NCBI RefSeq assembly: GCF_002902985.1
Contig: NZ_CP026171.1
Span: forward strand, 277,251-341,250
Direction of reading: 5' to 3'
Length of the DNA: 64,000 nucleotides
Origin: Leclercia sp. LSNIH1
GTDB lineage: Bacteria; Pseudomonadota; Gammaproteobacteria; Enterobacterales; Enterobacteriaceae
The notes beneath the pieces were generated by a model that worked only from the letters and a program-made list of their open reading frames with translations, had not been told where the DNA came from and made no database searches. Of this stretch, positions 1 to 7,998 are shown one piece after another. How positions within the stretch are numbered: the stretch's first letter is position 1; each line of letters begins with the position of its first letter. Position numbers and translations under genes: made by a program.

Positions 1-3
1 GAT

Positions 4-156
4 TCACTTACCTGAACCCAGCTCACCTTCCAGACCAATAATATTGACATCAGGTGTCCTGATGATCTGAGCCACATTCTCTGCAACTTTTTCATGACTG
101 CTGCCTCTAAACATATCCTGGTCAGCGGGTGATTCCGTCTGCAATCGTAGAGTCAT
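4..156 (-). pseudogene. KAP-type P-loop NTPase start, broken in Walker A
   Basis: A 50-codon reading frame begins at an ATG preceded by a good ribosome binding site (AAGGAA, about 8 nt upstream). It ends in a TGA just after the sequence GLEGELGSGK, which is a Walker A P-loop cut off after its lysine. The next bases would read S-N, as expected for GSGKSN, if one C were restored. I infer a KAP-family P-loop ATPase whose 5' end carries a single-base deletion. The rest would lie outside the window, so it could also be an unusual short protein or a sequencing error. Confidence 0.45.
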
Positions 157-381
157 TCAGCAATTTCCTTCGTTATAACGTAAGATTCTTTCACTATTAG
201 ACACAGTACAGAGCCCACAGCAACCAAATGACTGCAGCCGGGGCAGTTTAGTTTTAAGCATGCATAAGCCGATTTCGATGGAATCCCTTTCACACAATAA
301 TATTGAATTGAAGCAATGAAAACATTAATGTGTTTGTTGTGACTAGCTGCAGGGGCCTGGAAGAAATTCCAAAGCCTGACA

Positions 382-413
382 AACCGGAACAGGGCTTGCT
401 CTGCTCCGGTTTT
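382..413 (+). terminator. Strong rho-independent terminator
   Basis: AACCGGA (382-388) pairs with TCCGGTT (405-411), the interior pairs further (CAG with CTG, GC with GC), and the stem ends in a T-run. It ends no recognised + strand gene. The 157-518 stretch holds no convincing ORF, so the hairpin may end a small RNA or be the relic of a lost gene. Confidence 0.6.
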
Positions 414-518
414 ATCCAGTTCATCTTGAAGCCCTTGTTTTTGTTACATATCCCTGCTCACTCTTTCAGCCATTGTTAAGCTTCTTGTGTGTAATCTGCG
501 AATAATACGGATGCAAAA

Positions 519-728
519 TTGATGCAATGGATTATACATACCTACAGCGCACGTTACGCTGAGCTGAATCGAATTTCAGAGAACGTTCTTCGCTATTACC
601 CTGCCCAGCCAGTTGAACACATTTTATCATCCGGCCCCGAGAGTGACATGTTCTCTGCCTGGTACAGCCTTCATCAGAGTCAAACTAGACGTTATTTACA
701 GGCAAAAGAAGACAGCTACAGAGTTTAA
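519..728 (+). CDS. Small hypothetical ORF (69 aa), doubtful
   Basis: The frame encodes a 69-residue protein without a recognised domain. There is no clear ribosome binding site before the double ATG. It lies in a scarred region upstream of the hipB-like gene and may be a relic or a non-coding frame. I keep it because its composition is not obviously random and it is the only candidate between 157 and 820. Confidence 0.2.
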   Translation: MMQWIIHTYSARYAELNRISENVLRYYPAQPVEHILSSGPESDMFSAWYSLHQSQTRRYLQAKEDSYRV

Positions 729-823
729 GTCTGACATTATTCGTGGCTGTGTCTGCCTTCGGAGTTTTCAGCTTATCCCGATAACAGCGGTTTTGAAAAA
801 TTGACGTTTTTTACACCGGTACA

Positions 824-1018
824 TTGCCCGAACGCAATCTCCCCCGTAGCGAAATACCGCCCCGCAGAAAATCGTCCATGCTCGGCATGCCCCTGGAACA
901 TCAGCATCTTTTCAATAAAGGTTTTACAGCCTATAGTCTGTATAACACAAAATACACCTTACCTGCTGTATTACAGGGCGGTACTCCCTACTCAGTCTGC
1001 GAGGCAGGTCACTTATGA
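824..1018 (+). CDS. Small ORF overlapping hipB start, possible gene relic
   Basis: A 64-codon frame ends in TGA at 1016-1018, overlapping the ATG of the hipB-like gene (ATGA). This arrangement is typical of translationally coupled genes. The last ~45 residues, around YSLYNTKYTLPAVLQ, look protein-like, but I do not recognise a family and the first ~15 residues look random. It may be the 3' end of a longer gene whose 5' part has been lost. Confidence 0.3.
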   Translation: MPERNLPRSEIPPRRKSSMLGMPLEHQHLFNKGFTAYSLYNTKYTLPAVLQGGTPYSVCEAGHL

Positions 1019-1311
1019 ATAATCAGTTCCCGATAAAAACGCTGAACCAGCTCAGACCTGTGCTAATCGGGTTTCGCAAAATCAAGGGCTTCACGCAAAA
1101 AGATGTGTCTGAGAGGCTTGGCGTAACGCAGCAAACCTATGCCCGCCTGGAAGCAAACCCTGCTAGCGCCAGTATTGATCGTCTGTACAAGGTATTCAGT
1201 ATTCTGGGCGTAGAAATAACGCTGTCATCTATTTCCCCTTCACCCTTCATTTCCCACACAGAGATGAGGGGGGCATTTGACAGCACTCCCGCCAGACGGG
1301 AGAAATGGTGA
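1015..1311 (+). CDS. hipB: HipB-like XRE-family antitoxin
   Basis: This is a 98-residue protein with one helix-turn-helix (about residues 20-60, motif RKIKGFTQKDVSERLGVTQQ). In HipBA systems, HipB is a small XRE-family repressor that neutralises the kinase toxin HipA and represses its own operon, and this protein matches HipB in size and layout. An intact pair would have hipA directly downstream. Here the stop overlaps an ATGGTGA start, but the next frame ends after 22 codons. The gene therefore looks like an orphan antitoxin, with its toxin lost by rearrangement. Confidence 0.75.
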   Translation: MNNQFPIKTLNQLRPVLIGFRKIKGFTQKDVSERLGVTQQTYARLEANPASASIDRLYKVFSILGVEITLSSISPSPFISHTEMRGAFDSTPARREKW

Positions 1312-1373
1312 CTATTAGAAGTTTGCTAGTTTTGTCGAATGACGCCAACTACATGTCCGCATCCATCGAGTAG
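1305..1373 (+). pseudogene. Truncated hipA start (22 codons)
   Basis: An ATG overlaps the hipB stop and reads MVTIRSLLVLSNDA and eight more residues before TAG. Position, overlap and an R-x-L-x-V-like start fit a HipA N-terminus. After about 14 codons the similarity to any HipA start disappears, suggesting a deletion or insertion junction near 1345. The identity is inferred mainly from position. Confidence 0.35.
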
Positions 1374-1734
1374 TGGCTTCAAGCCACGATTGTCACTGCC
1401 TCCGCTGCCTTTTTCCAGTAACTCTCTCCTTTTAATTCTAATATTTAGGGGTGTCAACGCAAAGCAGAAACGGCACCTTCTTTGCGAGACAGAAATGACC
1501 TGTGATTGCCTGGCCGATTTATGGCAGCTAAGTGCGAGAAGCGGATATAGCGAATTCGCCATTGTACGGGATTAGCAGGTTTACTGAAGCAACCTGCGAT
1601 GGCGTTATGGCAATAGTCAGTCCCCTGTCCAGTCGGCATAGGTGGCCACCTCGTCACCGCCGGGGATAAACTGATTGAAGCCTCCGCGCAAAATCACTTA
1701 TTCTTTTCCGTTAATAAAATGCAGGAGCAAAGTC
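1374..1734. other. Non-coding junction before the TetR gene
   Basis: No convincing gene is visible in these 361 bases. A short perfect inverted repeat (GTGGCTT 1373-1379 / AAGCCAC 1381-1387) sits at the end of the hipA relic. The right part should hold the promoter of the TetR-family gene. Its ribosome binding site (GCAGGAG, from 1721) is clear. Confidence 0.5.
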
Positions 1735-2391
1735 ATGACTGGCGAAATTCGTGGGCGAGGCAGGCCACGAAAAACAGAGAGTACCTATACAGATACCCGT
1801 AATGACCTGATCCGAAGCGGGCTTGAACTGCTCACGCAGAATGGTTTTCTTTCAACGGGAGTCGATGCCATTGTCAAAAATGCCAGTGTTCCTAAAGGCT
1901 CATTTTATTACTATTTCAAGAGCAAAGAAGAGTATGCCCAGACTGTTCTGAGCGCCTATGACAGTTTCTTTGTGCATAAACTCCAAAAACATCTGTATGA
2001 ATCATCCTTCACACCAATGATGCGTCTGGAAAATTTCATCGACGATGCCTGCGACGGCATTAAAAAGTACAATTTCACCCGGGGCTGTCTGGTTGGCAAT
2101 ATGATGCAGGAGAGTCCGGGTCTTCCACTGTCCTTTATCAAACAGCTCCACGAAATACTTGAGCGCTGGCAGGCGCTTGTGGCGTGCTGTCTGTCCGACG
2201 CGTTATCTTCGGGCGAAATCCGTTCCGATATGAATAATACGCAACTGGCGGCCATTTTCTGGAGCAGTTGGGAGGGTGCCGTAATGCGTGCCAAACTTTA
2301 TTGCTCAACCCAGCCTGTGTACGACTTCTGGAGCTATTTCAAAAAGTCAGTACGCTATCAGCCCTCTAAGGACACGGCTGTTGAAAAGTAA
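1735..2391 (+). CDS. TetR-family regulator, AcuR/NemR-like
   Basis: This 218-residue regulator starts at ATG 1735, which has an AGGAG site; an in-frame upstream start at 1675 lacks one. The N-terminus carries RGRGRPRK, then a TetR helix-turn-helix ending in VPKGSFYYYFKSKEEY. The ligand domain includes RGCLVGN, a cysteine-bearing segment typical of the AcuR group. AcuR and NemR proteins sense acrylate or electrophiles and repress reductase genes. The next gene, convergent, is an AcuI-like reductase, and a TAGAC-GATC-GGTC dyad lies before that gene, so the regulator probably controls it. Confidence 0.82.
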   Translation: MTGEIRGRGRPRKTESTYTDTRNDLIRSGLELLTQNGFLSTGVDAIVKNASVPKGSFYYYFKSKEEYAQTVLSAYDSFFVHKLQKHLYESSFTPMMRLENFIDDACDGIKKYNFTRGCLVGNMMQESPGLPLSFIKQLHEILERWQALVACCLSDALSSGEIRSDMNNTQLAAIFWSSWEGAVMRAKLYCSTQPVYDFWSYFKKSVRYQPSKDTAVEK

Positions 2392-2410
2392 AAAAGGGGC
2401 CGCAGCCCCT
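2391..2410 (-). terminator. Terminator between convergent genes
   Basis: AGGGGC (2395-2400) and GCCCCT (2405-2410) form a 6-bp stem with a 4-nt loop. On the minus strand it is followed by a run of T, so it is a good intrinsic terminator for the acuI-like transcript. The tetR transcript meets the same hairpin without a T-run. Confidence 0.7.
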
Positions 2411-2453
2411 GATAATAATTATCAAACCCAGGCTGAGCCTGGCTTCCACTTCA

Positions 2454-3437
2454 TTAGCTACACTGAATTACTGCCCGGCCACGAATTCCGCCACTCAGAA
2501 GTTTTTCGGCCACATTGATGGCATCACTCAGCGGATAAACGGTGGTCAGGCTATCCAGTCTGGACTCCGGTAAATACTGTACCGCCTGCTGCCAGATCGC
2601 CGCTCTTTTTTCCTTCGCGAACATGACACTGTCAATCCCTTTCAGCGTGACGCCACGCAGGATAAACGGAGCCACATTCCCCATTAGTTCCATCCCCTGT
2701 GCCATGCCGCAGGCTGCAACAATACTGCCATAACGCACCCCGGCGCATACATTGCAGAGCGTATGGCTACCGACTGTATCAATGGCGGCAGCCCAGCGTT
2801 CTTTCTGTAACGGTTTTCCGGGACAGGAGAGCTCGGAACGGTTAATAATCTCGTCCACACCGACCGTTTTATAGAGCCAGGCAGCCTCTTCCGGGCGTCC
2901 AGTAGACGCCGTAACGCGGTACCCCATTGATGCAAGGATCATGGCCGCAATGCTCCCGACGCCGCCGCTGGCACCGGTAACAAGTACCGGACCATCTTCA
3001 GGCTTAATACCATGATTCAGAAGTGCGTCTACGCACAGCATCGCGGTAAACCCAGCTGTTCCGATTGCCATTACGTGTTTGCCGTTAGCGCCAGCCGGGA
3101 GCGGCGTCAGCCAGTCTCCATTTACCCGTGCTTTTTCGGATAGTCCGCCCCAGTGTTTTTCCCCAACACCCCAGCCGGTCAGGAGAACCTTATCTCCGGC
3201 CTGATATTCGGGATGTGAACTGGCGGACACTGTACCGGTAAAATCAATGCCGGGCACCATGGGAAAGCGTCGGACGATTGGGCCCCGGCCCGTAATGGCC
3301 AGTGCGTCTTTGTAGTTGATGGATGAATAGTCAACATTGACCTCCACATCCCCCTGCGGTAGTTCACTTTCAGCGATTTCAGCAAGTTGCGCACTATAGC
3401 GTCCATCTGTTTTGTTGATTAATAAAGATTTAAACAC
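2454..3437 (-). CDS. acuI: AcuI/YhdH-type acrylyl-CoA reductase (MDR)
   Basis: This ~327-residue medium-chain dehydrogenase/reductase has the YhdH/AcuI signature: NYKDALAITGRG near residue 45, PMVPGIDFTGTV, and a Rossmann segment VLVTGASGGVGSIAA near 150. No zinc-binding cysteines are apparent, as expected for this quinone-reductase-like branch. AcuI reduces acrylyl-CoA with NADPH and protects against reactive three-carbon unsaturated compounds. I chose the GTG at 3437, spaced 5 nt from GAGG; a GTG at 3443 overlaps that site. A TetR-type operator lies about 60 bp upstream. Confidence 0.85.
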   Translation of the reverse strand: MFKSLLINKTDGRYSAQLAEIAESELPQGDVEVNVDYSSINYKDALAITGRGPIVRRFPMVPGIDFTGTVSASSHPEYQAGDKVLLTGWGVGEKHWGGLSEKARVNGDWLTPLPAGANGKHVMAIGTAGFTAMLCVDALLNHGIKPEDGPVLVTGASGGVGSIAAMILASMGYRVTASTGRPEEAAWLYKTVGVDEIINRSELSCPGKPLQKERWAAAIDTVGSHTLCNVCAGVRYGSIVAACGMAQGMELMGNVAPFILRGVTLKGIDSVMFAKEKRAAIWQQAVQYLPESRLDSLTTVYPLSDAINVAEKLLSGGIRGRAVIQCS

Positions 3438-3495
3438 GTTCACCTCGTTTGTCCGGGCGTTTACCGTTCAGTCATTAAGTCGTCAATAAATAATA

Positions 3496-3511
3496 TTGAC
3501 CGATCGTCTAA
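3496..3511 (-). promoter_or_regulatory. TetR-type operator before acuI
   Basis: The minus strand reads TTAGACGATCGGTCAA, close to the NemR/AcuR-type dyad TAGAC-N4-GGTCTA. It lies ~60 bp upstream of the reductase start, where a promoter is expected, and the TetR-family gene is the neighbour. Binding is inferred. Confidence 0.5.
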
Positions 3512-3720
3512 TAATCAACACTACTATCCCAGTGCTTTGCCAGCATTCAAGAAACATTATTCATTTCATGCACTTAAAGCTGTCTTTTTTGACCGACATC
3601 AAACTGTATTCTGGTTTATCTGGTGCAGAGGGAAAATCAGCATCCCTGAAGATACATAGCTAATGCTTCAGAACACGGCTGATGATGCGATAAAACAACC
3701 AGGCTTTAATGAGTTAGTCT

Positions 3721-3754
3721 GAGCGGACCTTCGGCTCAGTAAATAGGTCCGCTC
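3721..3754. repeat. Inverted repeat between acuI promoter and IS1
   Basis: GAGCGGACC (3721-3729) is perfectly repeated in inverse at 3746-3754, with a 16-nt loop. The stretch from 3512 to 3782 holds no gene. The hairpin has no T-run. It may be the remains of a terminator or element end displaced by the IS1 event just to its right. Confidence 0.5.
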
Positions 3755-3837
3755 CGTGCCAAGAGCAGACGCTGGTAATTCGGGTAATGGTGCCAACTTA
3801 CTGATTTAGTGTATGATGGTGTTTTTGAGGTGCTCCA

Positions 3838-4113
3838 GTGGCTTCTGTTTCTATCAGCTGTCCCTCCTGTTCAGCTACTGAAGGCGTGGTGCGTAACGGT
3901 AAAAGTACTGCCGGACATCAGCGCTATCTCTGCTCTCACTGCCGTAAAACATGGCAGCTACAGTTCACTTACACCGTCTCTCAGCCCGGTACACACCAGA
4001 AAATTATTGATATGGCCATGAATGGCGTCGGATGTCGCGCCAGTGCACGCATTATGGGCGTTGGCCTCAACACGATTTTACGACACTTAAAAAACTCAGG
4101 CCGCAGTCGGTAA
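3838..4113 (+). CDS. insA: IS1 InsA
   Basis: This 91-residue protein has the IS1 zinc-finger/helix-turn-helix layout ([16 protein letters not shown], then CSHCRKTW). Alone, InsA represses IS1 transcription. The N-terminal part also forms the DNA-binding half of the InsAB' transposase, produced by -1 frameshifting on the A6C run at 4089-4095. Confidence 0.93.
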   Translation: MASVSISCPSCSATEGVVRNGKSTAGHQRYLCSHCRKTWQLQFTYTVSQPGTHQKIIDMAMNGVGCRASARIMGVGLNTILRHLKNSGRSR

Positions 4114-4535
4114 ACTCACGCATACAACCGGGCAGTGACGTCATTGTTTGCGCGGAAATGGACGAACAGTGGGGTTACGTCGGCGCTAAATCACGCCAGC
4201 GCTGGTTGTTTTACGCGTATGACAGGATACGGAGGACGGTTGTGGCGCACGTATTCGGTGAACGCACGTTGGTCACGCTGGAGCGTCTTCTGGGCCTGCT
4301 GTCGGCCTTTGAGGTCGTGGTATGGATGACGGATGGCTGGCCGCTTTATGAATCACGCCTGAAGGGAGAACTGCACGTTATCAGCAAGCGATATACGCAG
4401 CGCATTGAGCGGCATAACCTGAATCTGAGGCAGCATCTGGCAAGGCTGGGCAGGAAGTCACTGTCGTTCTCAAAATCGGTGGAGCTGCATGACAAAGTCA
4501 TCGGGCATTATCTGAACATAAAACACTATCAGTAA
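4032..4535 (+). CDS. insB: IS1 InsB, transposase catalytic part
   Basis: This is the catalytic DDE-type half of the IS1 transposase, with conserved IS1 stretches [22 protein letters not shown] and [14 protein letters not shown]. It is expressed as an InsA-InsB' fusion after a -1 shift on the A6C motif inside the overlap with insA. The reading frame is complete, so this copy should be competent for transposition. Confidence 0.92.
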   Translation: MSRQCTHYGRWPQHDFTTLKKLRPQSVNSRIQPGSDVIVCAEMDEQWGYVGAKSRQRWLFYAYDRIRRTVVAHVFGERTLVTLERLLGLLSAFEVVVWMTDGWPLYESRLKGELHVISKRYTQRIERHNLNLRQHLARLGRKSLSFSKSVELHDKVIGHYLNIKHYQ

Positions 4536-4571
4536 GTTGGAGTCATTACCGGTGCTCTGATATATTTATTA

Positions 4572-4622
4572 TACTATAGTGGGGTATGTGTTGATCTTAA
4601 TGTAATACTCCCCTATAGTATA
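4572..4622 (+). promoter_or_regulatory. FrmR operator/promoter of the frm operon
   Basis: Two inverted half sites, TACTATAGTGGGGTA (4572-4586) and TACTCCCCTATAGTAT (from 4606), flank a spacer and lie just before frmR. G/C tracts flanked by ATA/TAT are typical of CsoR/RcnR/FrmR-family operators. FrmR probably binds here and releases on reaction with formaldehyde. The dyad begins directly beyond the right end of IS1. Confidence 0.75.
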
Positions 4623-4648
4623 AGAAATACAGAGCAGTGAGGTAAGCA

Positions 4649-4924
4649 ATGCCCAGTACTCCTGAAGAGAAAAAAAAGGTCCTAACCCGGGTTCGCCGTA
4701 TCCGGGGTCAGATTGATGCTCTGGAAAGAGCACTTGAAAGTGGCGCTGAATGCCGTTCCGTTCTCCAGCAAATCGCCGCCGTCCGGGGCGCCGCTAACGG
4801 ACTGATGGCAGAGGTGCTGGAGAGCCACATACGGGAAACCTTTGACCAGAATGACAGCTACAGTCATGAAGTCAGTAAATCAGTTGACGATACGATTGAG
4901 CTGGTTCGTGCCTATCTTAAATAG
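4649..4924 (+). CDS. frmR: FrmR, formaldehyde-responsive repressor
   Basis: This 91-residue all-helical protein of the CsoR/RcnR group is nearly identical in layout to E. coli FrmR. It starts [15 protein letters not shown] and keeps Pro2, the reactive cysteine in AECRSVLQQ (about residue 35) and the histidine in ESHIRETF. FrmR is a homotetramer that represses frmRAB until formaldehyde crosslinks Pro2 to Cys35. A GAGG site precedes the ATG, and the operator lies 30-80 bp upstream. The gene leads an operon with frmA, a VOC gene and frmB. Confidence 0.93.
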   Translation: MPSTPEEKKKVLTRVRRIRGQIDALERALESGAECRSVLQQIAAVRGAANGLMAEVLESHIRETFDQNDSYSHEVSKSVDDTIELVRAYLK

Positions 4925-4928
4925 GTGA

Positions 4929-6068
<1,140 letters not shown>

Positions 6069-6111
6069 TCCCATCAGAATTTTAATCAACTCAAACTGAA
6101 GGAAGTGGAAA

Positions 6112-6510
6112 ATGACAACTCCGGTAATTTCTGGTGACGGCATCTTTTCTCATGTGTTCATTGGCGCAGCCGATGTCGAGAAATCCTCCGCATTTTACGA
6201 TGTCGTCCTGGGCACGCTTGGTATCAATAACCTCGGCCCGTTTGGCAACGGCTGGGTACTCTATGGCCGCGAAAAGCCGGCATTTATCATTGCCCGTCCG
6301 GGCAACGGTGAAGCACCTTCCGCTAACGGGGTGACTGTCGGCTTCGCTGCTGCCACCCCGGAAGAGGTTGATGCTTTCCATGCTGCCGGCCTTGCCGCCG
6401 GTGGAGCTGATGAAGGTCAACCTGGCCCGCGTGGTCACCTTCCCGGGGCCTATGCTGCCTACCTGCGGGATCCGGCGGGTAACAAAATCACGGCGTATAC
6501 GTTTATCTGA
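6112..6510 (+). CDS. VOC-family (glyoxalase-like) protein in frm operon
   Basis: This 132-residue protein has a vicinal-oxygen-chelate fold pattern: FSHVFIGAADVEKSSAFYDVVLG at the start (first beta-alpha unit) and YAAYLRDPAGNKITAY at the end. VOC proteins bind a metal and act on glutathione adducts or small aldehydes. It sits between frmA and frmB with its own AAGGAAG site, so a helper role in aldehyde detoxification is likely. The substrate cannot be read from the sequence. The E. coli chromosomal frmRAB operon, as I know it, lacks this gene. Confidence 0.8.
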   Translation: MTTPVISGDGIFSHVFIGAADVEKSSAFYDVVLGTLGINNLGPFGNGWVLYGREKPAFIIARPGNGEAPSANGVTVGFAAATPEEVDAFHAAGLAAGGADEGQPGPRGHLPGAYAAYLRDPAGNKITAYTFI

Positions 6511-6574
6511 CGTCCGGATTTAAAGATACTTCCCCTGGCTTCGGTCAGGGGAAATAACCATGAGATAACGGCTG

Positions 6575-7411
6575 ATGGAACTCATTGAGCAGCATGCCAG
6601 CTCTGGCGGCTGGCAAAACGTGTACCGGCATTATTCACAATCCCTTAATTGTGAAATGAATTTCGGTGTGTATCTTCCTCCCAAAGCAGTAACAGAAAAA
6701 CTGCCGGTACTATACTGGTTGTCGGGCCTGACCTGTACTGAGCAGAATTTCATCACCAAATCAGGTATGCAGCATTATGCAGCCCGGCATAACGTCATCG
6801 TTGTTGTCCCGGATACCAGTCCCCGGGGTAATAATGTCCCGGATGCCGACAGTTACGATCTTGGCCAGGGGGCCGGTTTTTATCTGAACGCGACGGAACA
6901 GCCGTGGAATGTTCATTACAGGATGTATGACTATATTCTCAGAGAGCTTCCGGATGTCGTCATGAATCATTTTCCTGCAACGGCAAGAAAATCTATATCC
7001 GGTCATTCTATGGGAGGGCTGGGTGCTCTGGTGCTGGCTCTGCGAAATCCTGGTGAATATGTGAGCGTATCAGCATTTTCCCCGATAGTATCGCCTTCTC
7101 AGGTGCCATGGGGGCAACAGGCATTTAGCGCTTACCTGGGTGAAAACAGAAAAACGTGGGAAGCCTACGATCCAGTCAGCCTCATTTTACAGGGTGAAAA
7201 ATTACCAGAAATCTTCATTGATCAGGGGCTGAGTGACGCCTTTTATGAAGAGCAACTGCGCACCAAAATCCTTGAGAGAGTATGCAATGAGATGAACCTC
7301 AATGCGTCGTTCCGATATCATACTGGATACGACCACAGCTATTATTTCATTTCCAGCTTTATTGGTGAGCACATTGCTTACCATGCCAACAGGCTCAGGC
7401 TGTCAGCATGA
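6575..7411 (+). CDS. frmB: S-formylglutathione hydrolase
   Basis: This 278-residue esterase-D-type alpha/beta hydrolase hydrolyses S-formylglutathione to formate and glutathione, completing the pathway begun by FrmA. The nucleophile serine is in SGHSMGGLGAL (about residue 150), the aspartate in the DQGLSDAF region and the histidine in GYDHSYYF near 255. The oxyanion/substrate motif LSGLTCTEQNF is present. It is the last gene of the frm operon; wreckage of mobile elements follows directly. Confidence 0.93.
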   Translation: MELIEQHASSGGWQNVYRHYSQSLNCEMNFGVYLPPKAVTEKLPVLYWLSGLTCTEQNFITKSGMQHYAARHNVIVVVPDTSPRGNNVPDADSYDLGQGAGFYLNATEQPWNVHYRMYDYILRELPDVVMNHFPATARKSISGHSMGGLGALVLALRNPGEYVSVSAFSPIVSPSQVPWGQQAFSAYLGENRKTWEAYDPVSLILQGEKLPEIFIDQGLSDAFYEEQLRTKILERVCNEMNLNASFRYHTGYDHSYYFISSFIGEHIAYHANRLRLSA

Positions 7412-7438
7412 GTTGATTTCCAGCCTCAGAAAATGTGC

Positions 7439-7600
7439 TTAATTTTCAGGCCTGAACAGGGCCTGAACCCTGCAGACCTGAGATGTACTGTAACTGGTGG
7501 CTTCAGCAGTTTCTCTTATGCTCAGTTTCTTGACCTGTCGGTAATACAGAACTTTCTTATGTCGTTCCTGATCGGCCTGTTTGCCCCGGTGAATCGCCAC
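7439..7600 (-). pseudogene. Recombinase C-terminal fragment
   Basis: The minus-strand frame ends in about 50 residues (LSIRETAEATSYSTSQVCR) that form a C-terminal helix-turn-helix as in serine recombinases or resolvases. The upstream part of the same frame (7600-7696) is IS-end sequence, so the gene is cut off by the IS3-family remnant. The family is a tentative call. Confidence 0.4.
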
Positions 7601-7629
7601 GGATAATCTAGACACTTCCGAGCCGTTGA

Positions 7630-7705
7630 TGGACTGACCCCGCCCCGGTAGACGATCCTGCCCTATAGTTTGGACTGACCCCACGCCTGTAGACAAATCC
7701 TGTCC
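7630..7705. repeat. Two tandem IS3-family ends
   Basis: TGGACTGACCCC occurs at 7630 and again at 7671, each followed by a related GTAGAC...ATCCTG segment. The right copy abuts the transposase remnant and is its natural terminal inverted repeat. The left copy, 41 bp away, looks like the tip of another related element. This suggests serial insertion at one spot. Confidence 0.5.
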
Positions 7706-7982
7706 TCACGACGAGGCCTGTTCGAAGGCCTCCGGACTGACGTCGCCGAGGTGGCTGTGGCGCCGGGACCGGTTATAGAAGACTTCAATGTAATCGAAGA
7801 TCCGCCCGGGCCAGATCCCTGGTTTTATATATGCGTTTTCTGATCCGTTCTTTTTTCAGCGAACTGAAGAACGATTCGGCCACCGCATTATCCCAGCAGT
7901 TGCCACGCCGGCTCATGCTCGGCGCCAGGTTATTGGCCCGGTAGAAGCGCTGCCAGTCGTCACTGCCGTACTGGCTGCCCTG
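7706..7982 (-). pseudogene. IS3-family transposase, C-terminal piece
   Basis: Translation of the minus strand gives [38 protein letters not shown] and YNRSRRHSHLGDVSPE, the D-E part of an IS3-family OrfB (DDE transposase). A 2-base loss near 7800, within the ARAD-FDYIEV region, shifts the frame. The gene is also split from its upstream half by the IS110-family element at 7983-9356. It is dead. Confidence 0.8.
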
Positions 7983-7998
7983 GACGCCCTTCTAAGAG

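Larger units (their letters stand above)
3783..4550 (+). mobile_element. IS1 element, complete (768 bp)
   Basis: The element is exactly 768 bp, the canonical IS1 length, from GGTAATGG at the left to the inverted end CATTACC at the right. It carries insA and insB in the usual overlapping arrangement. The flanks differ (GGTAATTCG on the left, GGTGCTCTG on the right), so there is no 8-9 bp target duplication. That suggests an adjacent deletion or recombination between IS1 copies rather than simple insertion. It separates the acuI and frm modules. Confidence 0.95.
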
